Assembly (NCBI RefSeq): GCF_016862955.1
Contig: NZ_BONY01000001.1
Span: 310,001-374,000, forward strand
From: Rhizocola hellebori
GTDB lineage: Bacteria; Actinomycetota; Actinomycetes; Mycobacteriales; Micromonosporaceae
DNA: 64,000 nt
Reading direction: 5' to 3'
The notes beneath the pieces are model-generated. The model searched no databases. It saw nothing but the letters and a program-made list of their open reading frames with translations, and had not been told where the DNA came from. Positions 17,245 to 25,242 of the stretch are shown one piece after another. How positions within the stretch are numbered: the stretch's first letter is position 1; each line of letters opens with the position of its first letter. The position numbers and the translations under genes were made by a program.

Positions 17245-17769
17245 TCAAGAGACCTGCGGTTGGCGGCGCCAAAACTGGCGGGGTGCGTATCCGTCTTTGC
17301 GGAGCCAGTGTTCGGTGTAGACGATGCGGTCGGCTGGGATCACACCGATCGTGCCCAGCGGCGGGTCGTCGAGGGAGGCGGAGCGTTCGACGTGGTCGGA
17401 CTGCCAGCGGACCACTGGCCAGTATCGGTGGAAGTCCTCGTCGTCGGGGTCCAGAAGGCTGGCGCTGCCGAACAGCTGTGCTCCGCGGCTGCTTGCCTGT
17501 CCGACCAGGGGCGCGAAGATGCCGACCGACACGCGTGGGTCGGCGAGGATGTTGCGCATCTTCGGTGAGCTGCGCTTGGCGGTGAACACCAGGGTGAAGT
17601 CGAGGTGGAAGAAGCGCACCGGGGTCGCCAGCGGACCGTCGGGGCCGGCGGTGGCGAGCACGCACATGTTCTGCGAAGAGAGCAGGTTGAGGATGCGTTC
17701 CTCCAGGCGATTTCGCTCCAGCCGTTTGGTCGGGCTGGGACCGGCAAGCCATGGGTTGGTCACGATCAT
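17245..17769 (-). CDS. pyridoxamine 5'-phosphate oxidase-like flavin split-barrel protein
   Basis: A 174-residue protein of the PPOX/F420-FMN split-barrel superfamily. The pattern 'NMCVLATAGPDGPLATPVRF' then 'LVFTAKRSSPKMRNILADPR' then 'VSVGIF' is the usual strand-turn-strand arrangement around the flavin phosphate site. It has 'LFGSASLLD' in the position where relatives have 'v.G.A.ll'. The substrate and cofactor (FMN or F420) cannot be decided from sequence. The ATG at 17769 is the first start and leaves a 74-base divergent spacer to the serine hydrolase gene, which probably holds promoters for both. Confidence 0.82.
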   Translation of the reverse strand: MIVTNPWLAGPSPTKRLERNRLEERILNLLSSQNMCVLATAGPDGPLATPVRFFHLDFTLVFTAKRSSPKMRNILADPRVSVGIFAPLVGQASSRGAQLFGSASLLDPDDEDFHRYWPVVRWQSDHVERSASLDDPPLGTIGVIPADRIVYTEHWLRKDGYAPRQFWRRQPQVS

Positions 17770-17843
17770 GGGCGCTACTCTGCCAGATTCACCTGAGGCG
17801 ACCGGTACCGGTCCGATGTGGAATGTTGCGGTATAAGTGTTCT

Positions 17844-18830
17844 ATGACGACGGACTTCCGTGAGCGCCTCGCCGAGTTGCGGCAAGCTGGCCAAATCGAC
17901 GGTTTGCACGCGGTCGCAGTGGTTCGTGATGGCCAGATCCTGCTGGAGCACTACGGGGCGGGCAGGGATTTCAGCTGGGGCAAACCATTGGGCGTTGTCG
18001 AGTTCGGACCTGAGACGCTGCACGACATCCGGTCGGTCACCAAGAGCGTGACCGCGCTGGTGTATGGCATCGCGATGCACGACGGACTGGTCCCGTCGCC
18101 TGACGAGCCGCTGTTGCGGCACTTCCCGCAGTACCCCAAGCTGGCGGCGGATCCAGCGCGCGCCCGGCTGACCGTTGAGCATGCGCTGACCATGTCGCTG
18201 GGGCTGCAATGGCGTGAAGACCTCCCCTACAACAGTGTGGCCAACGACGAGATCGCGATGGAGTTCGCGCGCGACCGGTACAGATACATTCTGAGCAGGC
18301 CGATTGCCGAACCGCCCGGCACTCGGTGGAACTATTGCGGCGGCGCCACCGCCCTGCTCGGCCGGCTGATCGCCGAAGGCACCGGGCGGCCGCTGCCGCA
18401 GTACGCGCAGGTAACGCTGTTCGATCCCTTGGGCATCGGCGACTTCGAGTGGATGGCCGGCGCGGACAAGGTGGCCTCCGCGGCCTCCGGGCTGCGGCTG
18501 GCGCCCCGCGACCTGGCCAGGATCGGCAATCTGGTGCTGGCAGAGGGAGTCTGGGACGGCCATCGGATCGTCACGGCCGACTGGATCCGCACGATGCTTG
18601 AGCCACGCCTGCAGACCGAATGGGGTGGGCAGTACGGCTACCAGTGGTACCTCGAATCCGTCGCCGGCCATCGGCTGCTGGCCGGCATGGGCAACGGCGG
18701 CCAGCGCCTGTTCGTCCTGCCCGGCCTGAACCTCGCCGTGGCCATCACCGCCGGTAACTACGACGGCCCCGAGCAGTGGCGCACTCCGCTCACCGTGCTG
18801 GAGCACGCAATCCTGCCCGCGGTCGGCTGA
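17844..18830 (+). CDS. serine hydrolase, class C beta-lactamase fold
   Basis: A 328-residue protein. 'IRSVTKSVTALVYG' holds the catalytic Ser64-x-x-Lys67 motif, and 'WNYCGGATALLG' (Tyr164) stands for the YxN motif of class C beta-lactamases and DD-peptidase-like esterases. The C-terminal 'GMGNGGQRLFVLPGLNLAVA' matches the end of the beta-lactamase domain (HxG region, here GNGG). No signal peptide is seen, so it is probably an intracellular esterase or peptidase rather than a resistance enzyme. The ATG at 17844 is chosen because the longer frame has no family-like sequence upstream. It converges with the cupin gene, which ends 5 bases after this stop. Confidence 0.88.
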   Translation: MTTDFRERLAELRQAGQIDGLHAVAVVRDGQILLEHYGAGRDFSWGKPLGVVEFGPETLHDIRSVTKSVTALVYGIAMHDGLVPSPDEPLLRHFPQYPKLAADPARARLTVEHALTMSLGLQWREDLPYNSVANDEIAMEFARDRYRYILSRPIAEPPGTRWNYCGGATALLGRLIAEGTGRPLPQYAQVTLFDPLGIGDFEWMAGADKVASAASGLRLAPRDLARIGNLVLAEGVWDGHRIVTADWIRTMLEPRLQTEWGGQYGYQWYLESVAGHRLLAGMGNGGQRLFVLPGLNLAVAITAGNYDGPEQWRTPLTVLEHAILPAVG

Positions 18831-18835
18831 CCGGT

Positions 18836-19213
18836 TCAGGCAGGCCCGTCGACGTTGACCACGGCCGGGCCGGAACCGGCTCGCACCACGATGATTTGGC
18901 TCTCCTCGTCGCCCGGGTTGCCTTCGCGGTGAATGGCGCCCTTCGGCACGTGCAGGAAGTCACCCGGCCCCGCCTGCACCGTGTCGGTGCCGCCCGGCCC
19001 GAAGTCCATTCGCAGCGAGCCGTGGACCACGTAGATCGACGTTTCGTAGTCGGCGTGGTGATGCCACCCCGTCGTCGTGTGCGCGTCGGTGCGCACCAGC
19101 CCGGCCCACATCCCCGGCACCGCGATCGCCTGCTCGCGTTTCATGCCGGGGGTGTGCTCGCCTTCGACGCGATCGGTGGACCTCACCAAAGTCACTGGCT
19201 GGTCTGCGTCCAT
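18836..19213 (-). CDS. cupin-domain protein
   Basis: A 125-residue single-domain cupin. Motif 1 is 'GWHHHADYETSIYVVHG' (G-x-HxH-x-E type, giving His metal ligands) and motif 2 is 'GPGDFLHVPKGAIHRE' (PG-x-P-x-G-x-x-H type). This is a metal-binding beta-barrel that may be an isomerase, dioxygenase or ligand-sensing protein. The ATG at 19213 is supported by a strong AAGGAGG 7 bases upstream. It is divergent from the large phospholipase D-like gene, with a 144-base spacer (19214-19357) in which I see no confident promoter motif. Confidence 0.9.
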   Translation of the reverse strand: MDADQPVTLVRSTDRVEGEHTPGMKREQAIAVPGMWAGLVRTDAHTTTGWHHHADYETSIYVVHGSLRMDFGPGGTDTVQAGPGDFLHVPKGAIHREGNPGDEESQIIVVRAGSGPAVVNVDGPA

Positions 19214-19357
19214 GTCGGTGCCTCCTTGATCTGAGCCGCAGGTGTCTGCCCGTGTTCGGCCATGTCTGTCGGTGTACAGAATCGGGCCGCCCAAACCTCA
19301 TGCTCTCGCACTCTTTCCACCATCGAACAGGTTCACGGGGTATTGGGGGTCCGGACA

Positions 19358-21856
19358 ATGGCGATGTTCTCGATGTTTCTCAATGCGCCACCGGCGAGTA
19401 CCCCGGTGAACCTCGTCTACTTCGAGAAGCGCCCGTTCGGGCCGTACGGTCAGGCGGCCGGGGAGGTGTCCACCGAGAATGGGTTCTCCAACGCGCTGTG
19501 GCTGCAGGTGTCGGCGAACGCGGCCGCATCGCTGCGCGGCCTGCGGGCGGTGTGGGACGGCTGGTTGCGGGTCGCCGGGGTGCAGGAGGGCTTCGCCGCC
19601 GACGACCCGACCGCGCCGCTGGTGGTGGAGCTGAGCCCAGGACCGAACCAGGCGCTTGAACTGCGGGGCATCTGCGCCGCCCAGCAGATCGAGACACCGC
19701 GCCGCATTCGCTACCACGGGATCGATCCGGCGTCGCTGGTCGCCGCGGTGACCACCTACTTCCACTCGACGCCGTCGCTGCGGGTTCTGACTCCTGGCGG
19801 CGGAGGCCTGGGCACCTTCGACCCGAACGCGGAACAGCTCATCGGGCTGTTCCTGGCCGGCAGCCTGAGTGTGCCGCTGGTGGAGGCGGGCCTGGGCGTC
19901 GGTCAGCCGCTGGGCACGGTGAGCACCCGCAACCTGGCGGACGGGTTGATCGGCTTCGGTATCGAGCTGCAGACCGACCCGCCGATGGGGGTGGCTACCG
20001 CCGCCCAGCCGCCGCTGCCGATCAACCGGCTGGACCCGGTGACGTTCTTCAACACGCTGGGGGCAGCGAAGCTTCGCAACGGCGCCGACGCTATCGATCC
20101 GGCCCAGCGGCAGAACTCGTGGCTGGACAACGTCACCAAGTCCCGGGTGCTGATCACTTTCCGCGACGAGTGGAACGCGCCGCTGCTGTCCACAAGCGAC
20201 GCGGTCGTGACCGGCCCCGGCGCTGGGCAGTCCGCCCTCGCGCGGATGGACAACGTGCACGCCGGAACCATCGTCGCGCCGACCGGGTGGCATCTTTACA
20301 CCTGCTCCATCGGCGTGCCGGGGACGCGCAAGCTCACCCCGCTCAACGTGAACACGGCGGCCGCCGACCCGCTGGTCATCGACACCGCCGGCCCGGCCCA
20401 TCGGGTCGTCGCGACGGTACGGCCCGAGGACTGGTTCCAGCCCGACTTCCCCTCACGCCCGCCGGCGCCGCAGACCGACCTGGCCCGGTACACCTCCGGC
20501 AACATCGTCGACCTGCTGGTGGACGGAATCCCCGCTTTCAAGCGCCTGGTGGGCGATCTGCGCGAGCTTGAGGACAGCTCGCCGTCGCCGGGCAGGTTCC
20601 CGGACCACTTCGTGCTGATCGGCGGTTGGTTCCTGGACGCCGACTTCGAAATGATCGAGCGCGATGCGACCTCCAAACTGAAGCGGCTGCTCGAACTTGG
20701 GATCAACAGCCCGCACCGGTTGATCGTGCGCGCCTTGGCCTGGGGCATGAACGTCCCCCACGAGACGCTGCGAACCATCAATCTGCTCGACGTGCCGCGC
20801 GGGGCCGGCTACGTCTTTGCCAGCGCGGTGACCTTCAGCGACCCCCGCACCTCGTTCCACTGGAAGGTGACCGTGGTGCGCAACCGCTTCGGCACCTTCG
20901 CCTCGCTGGGCGGCATCGACATCAACCCGAATCGGGTGGACGACTCCGACCACCTGCCGCGGCGGACCAAGTACCACGACGTGCACTGCCGCATCCAGGG
21001 CCCGGCGGTCGTCGACGTGACCAAGGCATTCCTGGCCCGGTGGCGCATCCACACCACCGAGCAGGGCAACTATCTCGACGCCACCGACTCGATCACCCCC
21101 ACCGTGACCACGCCTGCGGAGGTCCCGGCCACCCACCTGGTGCAGATCACGCGGACCTTCCAGGCTGGGACGGGCTTCGGCTATCAGCCGTGGTCGCCTC
21201 AGGGGGAGCGGACCACGTGGGCGAATCTGCGGAACGCGATCTCCCGGGCCAAGCGCTACATCTACATCGAGGAGCAGTACTTCGTCTCCGCCCTGGTGCG
21301 TGACGCGATCCTCGACGCTCTCAACCAGCCCACCGCGGCCGGGCTGGAGGTGGTGATCCTGATTCCCGACTCGGCGGACAGCTCGGACAGCATCTTCAAT
21401 CCGGTCAACGACAAGGACTCCTGGGATCGGGTCAGGTACATCACGCTGTCCCCGTTGATGAACGACCCGCGGGTCCACGTCTTCTCCATCAAGGACTACT
21501 ACGTCCACACCAAAGTCACTGTCGTCGATGACATCTTCTGCACGATCGGCACCTCCAACATCAACAACCGGGGCATGAACTTCGACGCTGAGATCAACGC
21601 GTGGGTACTGGATGGGCGCACCGAGGCCGGGGTGCGCAAGTTCGCCCGCGACCTGCGAACCCGGCTGTGGGCCGAACATCTGGGCAAGCCGCTCAACGAA
21701 GGCACCTTCGCCGAGCTGGCCGACATCGATCGCGGGCTGGACATTCTCAAGAACCGCCGCCCCGCCAATTCGCGCATGGCCCCGTACCAGCCAAGAAATC
21801 CTGGCTCCGACTATCCGCGGCTGTGGTTCACGGTCGCCGACCCCGACGGCACCTGA
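19358..21856 (+). CDS. phospholipase D-like (HKD) protein, 832 residues
   Basis: The second HKD site is intact: 'YVHTKVTVVDDIFCTIGTSN' around residue 717, with HxKxxxxD and the downstream 'SNINNRG'. The first site near residue 500 is degenerate: 'SFHWKVTVVRN' keeps HxK but not the Asp, followed by 'GGIDINPNR'. 'IYIEEQYFV' and 'LEVVILIPD' are further superfamily segments. The N-terminal 400 residues are unrelated to typical PLD enzymes and unrecognised. No signal peptide is seen. It could cleave phospholipids or nucleic acid, or be structural if the degenerate first site abolishes activity. GGGGGT precedes the ATG at 19358. It is the first gene of the long + strand block. Confidence 0.82.
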   Translation: MAMFSMFLNAPPASTPVNLVYFEKRPFGPYGQAAGEVSTENGFSNALWLQVSANAAASLRGLRAVWDGWLRVAGVQEGFAADDPTAPLVVELSPGPNQALELRGICAAQQIETPRRIRYHGIDPASLVAAVTTYFHSTPSLRVLTPGGGGLGTFDPNAEQLIGLFLAGSLSVPLVEAGLGVGQPLGTVSTRNLADGLIGFGIELQTDPPMGVATAAQPPLPINRLDPVTFFNTLGAAKLRNGADAIDPAQRQNSWLDNVTKSRVLITFRDEWNAPLLSTSDAVVTGPGAGQSALARMDNVHAGTIVAPTGWHLYTCSIGVPGTRKLTPLNVNTAAADPLVIDTAGPAHRVVATVRPEDWFQPDFPSRPPAPQTDLARYTSGNIVDLLVDGIPAFKRLVGDLRELEDSSPSPGRFPDHFVLIGGWFLDADFEMIERDATSKLKRLLELGINSPHRLIVRALAWGMNVPHETLRTINLLDVPRGAGYVFASAVTFSDPRTSFHWKVTVVRNRFGTFASLGGIDINPNRVDDSDHLPRRTKYHDVHCRIQGPAVVDVTKAFLARWRIHTTEQGNYLDATDSITPTVTTPAEVPATHLVQITRTFQAGTGFGYQPWSPQGERTTWANLRNAISRAKRYIYIEEQYFVSALVRDAILDALNQPTAAGLEVVILIPDSADSSDSIFNPVNDKDSWDRVRYITLSPLMNDPRVHVFSIKDYYVHTKVTVVDDIFCTIGTSNINNRGMNFDAEINAWVLDGRTEAGVRKFARDLRTRLWAEHLGKPLNEGTFAELADIDRGLDILKNRRPANSRMAPYQPRNPGSDYPRLWFTVADPDGT

Positions 21857-21874
21857 GCAGGAAAGGACCCTTCG

Positions 21875-24800
21875 ATGACTGACAGTGCGACGCTGATCCT
21901 GACTCCGGTGACCAGCCAGTTCCCGGCGCAGGCCCTGCCGGCCGGCCTGGACTTCGGCGACGGCCGCTCCGCCGAGCAGGTCCTCGGGTCGGTCTACTGC
22001 ACCGATTACAGCCTGCTCGCGGCGAACGGGGGCATCGGCTTCACCGCGTCGATCATCATCGCGGAGGAGCTGGGCATCGGGATTCCCGGTCTGGACGAGG
22101 CCAAGCTGCTCATCGGCGCGCCACCGGCCGGTGGGATAACCCAGGTCCGGCTCACCGCTTTCGTCGGCGAGGACGGTTTCGAGCTCACCGCCGACGAGAT
22201 CCGGGTGGCCCTGCGGCTGCCGCCCAGTTTGCTCAAGCCGATGCCGACGACCCCGGGTGGGGCCGCGCCTCCCTTCGCCGAGATCGCCGTGCATGGAGCG
22301 GTCAGCATCGACCATCACCTCGACGTGCGGGTGCGCGGCTTCGACAGGCTGTCGCTGCCGCCGGTCATGGTGGGCGACTCCGGCGTGGTGATCTCGGCCG
22401 ACGATGTGTTGCTCTGTCTGTCCAAAGCCGACACTCCGGCCGAGATCCTGGCCGCCGGCTTTGAAGAGGGATTCCTTGGCGTGTACCTGAGCCAGGCGAC
22501 CATCAAACTACCCGAAGGCCTGCCCGCGCTGGCCCCCGACTCGCTCGTGATCCGCAACGCCGCCATCGGCTCGCAGGGGGTCAGCGGCAGCCTGGCCGCG
22601 AACTACGGCTTCACCTACGACCCGGCCGCCAAACGGTTCACCGGCGACGGTGCGGGCGACCTGTTCGGGGTGCCGTTCGGGGTGACGTCCCTGGCCATCG
22701 AGCTGCGCCACAACACGCTGACCGCCGGAACGCTTACCGGGCAAGTGCTGCTGCCGTTCTTCGACCACCCGGTCGCGGTGACGGTCACCATCCGCGCCGA
22801 CGGTTCGTGCGCCATCGACCTGGGCTCCGGCACCGGCGTAGGCACCATCGAGCACCCGGGTCTGCTGCGGCTGGCCGTCGAGCATCTCGGCTTCGAGGTC
22901 GCCGCGGGAAGGCTGGTCGCCCACCTGGGCGGCACGGTCACCCCGCTCATCGGTGGCCCGTCCTGGCCGTCGTTTCATGCCGACGACATCGCCATCGACG
23001 CCGACGGCAACATCGCCGTCCATGGCGCTGGGCTGATCCTGGCCAACGGCAGGCCGCTGGGTCTGGGGCCCTCCCCCACCGGCGCCGGGCAGACGCCGGG
23101 GGTGACTGTCGACCGGCTTGCCTTGTCGGGCAACCCCTTCGGCGATGGGCTGGTGGCCGACGCCGACGTGTCCGCGGTCGCGAGCCTCGGCCCGGTCACC
23201 GCTTCGATCCAGAAGCTCGGCGTGCACACCCGCCTCGCCGTGGCCGCGGACGGATCCGGCCCGGTCACCGCCGACCTGTCGTTCACCCCGCCCACCGGCA
23301 TCGGCCTGACCGTCGACGCGCAGGGGGTGCTCTCCGGTGGCGGGTTCCTTTTTCACGACGCCGATCGGCACCTTTTCGGCGGGCTCATGCAGCTGTCCGT
23401 ACACGAAAAAATAATGGTGACCGCCTACGGCCTGATCAGTCAGCGCATGCCGGATGGCAGCCCGGGATTCTCCTTGCTCATTTTCGTTACTGCAGACGGG
23501 TTCCAGCCGATCCCGCTCGGCTTCGGGTTCATGCTGCAGGGCATCGGCGGCATGCTGGGCGTGCATCGCACCTTCGACGTCGAGGTGCTGCGGGCCGGGC
23601 TCAAGAACGACTCGCTGGGCCTGCTGCTGGCTCCGCACGATCCGGCCAAAAATGCGGTGGCTCTGGTGCAGGCCCTCGATTCGGCTTTCCCGGCCCGCCG
23701 GGGCAGCATCCTGCTCGGCCTGCTCGCCCATATCACTTGGTTCAGCCCGACTCTGGTCGACCTGCACCTGGCGCTGATTCTGGAGCTGGGCGGGCGGGAA
23801 CGGCTGCTGTTCCTCGGCCGGGTCAGCGCCCTGCTGCCGACCAAGGCCAACGATCTGATCCGGCTGAACCTGGATGTGCTTGGCGTGCTTGACTTCGACG
23901 CGGCAACGCTGGAGGCCGACGCTGTCCTGGTGGACTCCAGGCTGGTCCACCAGTTCCCGGTCACCGGCTCGGCCGCGCTGCGGGCCCGCTGGTCGGGTGG
24001 CGGCAGCTTCGTGCTGGCGGTGGGCGGGCTGAACCCGCGCTTCCCGGTGCCCGTCGGCTTCCCGCAGCTGGACAGGGTGACCGTCGCGCTGTGTTCGGGC
24101 AGCAACCCGCGGCTGGTCTGCGACGGCTACTTCGCCATCACCGCGAACACCGTGCAGTTCGGCGCGCACGCGTCGCTGCACGCTGAGGCCTACGGCTGCA
24201 CGGTCGACGGCGACCTCGGCTTCGACGCGCTGGTCACCCTGCTGCCGCCGCATTTCATCATCGACTTTCACACCGGGGTCCAGCTCAAGTTCCACGGGAA
24301 CACGCTGTGCAAGGTGGCGCTGGACGGGACCCTGGAAGGGCCGCTGCCGCTGGCGCTGGCCGCGAAGGCGAAGTTCGAGATCCTGTGGTTCAGCTTCTCG
24401 GTGGACTTCCACTTCACCTTGGCCGAAGGCGATGTGGTGAAGTCGCTGCCCGGGGTGTCGCTGGTCGACGAGGTGGCCAAGGCGCTGGCCGACCCGGCCA
24501 GCTGGAGCACCCGAGCGCCCACCGGTGTCCAGCACGGGGTGGTGCTGAGCAAGGTGCCCACCGGCGGGCGTACAGCGCTGGACCCGTTGGGGCAGCTGGT
24601 GGTGCAGCAACAGGTGGCACCGCTGAACACCAGCCGCGACGTGGATACCTATGGTGGGGCGGCGGTCAGTGGGCTGCGCCGGTTCGAGCTCTCCGGAACC
24701 CTCAACGGGCAGCCCGGCACGGCGATCACCGCGGCCTTCGCGCCGGCGCGCTATTTCACCATGAGCGATGCCGACAAGCTTGCCGCCCCGTCGTTCGAGA

Positions 24801-25225
24801 CGATGGACGCCGGGCTGGTGCTCGGCTCGGACGTGGTGTCGATCGATCCGGGCGCGATCGTCGCAGCGCCCCTCGATTACGACAGCATCGTGCTGAACCC
24901 GCTGCCCTCGGCGCAGGGCCTGGTGGCCGCCGCGACCGGAAACTACCAGCTGCCGGCGCAGTCGCTGGACGCGCAGACCGGTACCGGATCGGCGGCCCGC
25001 GCACCGGTACGGGCCTCCGGCCGCGCCCGGTTCAGCAACCCCCAAACCGCGGCCGCCGCAACGCTTTCCGCGCCGAGCTGGCGCATCGTCGAGGTGCAGA
25101 CCAACCAGCAGGCGCCGATCGACCCGAGCATCACCACCTGGAGCGAGCAGCGTGCCGCGCTCGCCGTCCTGAACCGCGGCGGCCAGCGGTGGCAGATGGT
25201 CGCCGTTCACGAATTGCCAGCCTGA
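21875..25225 (+). CDS. DUF6603-domain protein, 1116 residues
   Basis: The central to C-terminal part matches the DUF6603 pattern: 'PLGFGFMLQGIGGMLGVHRT', 'VEVLRAGLKNDSLGLLLAP', 'PARRGSILLGLLAHITW', 'LIRLNLDVLGVLDFDAATLE' and 'LGFDALVTLLPPHFIIDFHT'. It is rich in alternating hydrophobic beta strands, as expected for long beta-helical or lipid-groove proteins, though that structural idea is inference. There is no signal peptide or membrane helix. The function of the domain is not established. It begins 18 bases after the PLD-like gene with AGGAAAGG upstream, and the next gene begins 17 bases after it, so all are probably in one operon. Confidence 0.8.
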   Translation: MTDSATLILTPVTSQFPAQALPAGLDFGDGRSAEQVLGSVYCTDYSLLAANGGIGFTASIIIAEELGIGIPGLDEAKLLIGAPPAGGITQVRLTAFVGEDGFELTADEIRVALRLPPSLLKPMPTTPGGAAPPFAEIAVHGAVSIDHHLDVRVRGFDRLSLPPVMVGDSGVVISADDVLLCLSKADTPAEILAAGFEEGFLGVYLSQATIKLPEGLPALAPDSLVIRNAAIGSQGVSGSLAANYGFTYDPAAKRFTGDGAGDLFGVPFGVTSLAIELRHNTLTAGTLTGQVLLPFFDHPVAVTVTIRADGSCAIDLGSGTGVGTIEHPGLLRLAVEHLGFEVAAGRLVAHLGGTVTPLIGGPSWPSFHADDIAIDADGNIAVHGAGLILANGRPLGLGPSPTGAGQTPGVTVDRLALSGNPFGDGLVADADVSAVASLGPVTASIQKLGVHTRLAVAADGSGPVTADLSFTPPTGIGLTVDAQGVLSGGGFLFHDADRHLFGGLMQLSVHEKIMVTAYGLISQRMPDGSPGFSLLIFVTADGFQPIPLGFGFMLQGIGGMLGVHRTFDVEVLRAGLKNDSLGLLLAPHDPAKNAVALVQALDSAFPARRGSILLGLLAHITWFSPTLVDLHLALILELGGRERLLFLGRVSALLPTKANDLIRLNLDVLGVLDFDAATLEADAVLVDSRLVHQFPVTGSAALRARWSGGGSFVLAVGGLNPRFPVPVGFPQLDRVTVALCSGSNPRLVCDGYFAITANTVQFGAHASLHAEAYGCTVDGDLGFDALVTLLPPHFIIDFHTGVQLKFHGNTLCKVALDGTLEGPLPLALAAKAKFEILWFSFSVDFHFTLAEGDVVKSLPGVSLVDEVAKALADPASWSTRAPTGVQHGVVLSKVPTGGRTALDPLGQLVVQQQVAPLNTSRDVDTYGGAAVSGLRRFELSGTLNGQPGTAITAAFAPARYFTMSDADKLAAPSFETMDAGLVLGSDVVSIDPGAIVAAPLDYDSIVLNPLPSAQGLVAAATGNYQLPAQSLDAQTGTGSAARAPVRASGRARFSNPQTAAAATLSAPSWRIVEVQTNQQAPIDPSITTWSEQRAALAVLNRGGQRWQMVAVHELPA

Positions 25226-25242
25226 CCGGGAGGCGCATCATC

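Noticed and set aside
22508-25210. A 900-residue open frame on the - strand
   Set aside because: It is fully antisense to the DUF6603 gene, has low-complexity Gly/Arg/Gln/His composition and no start signal of its own.
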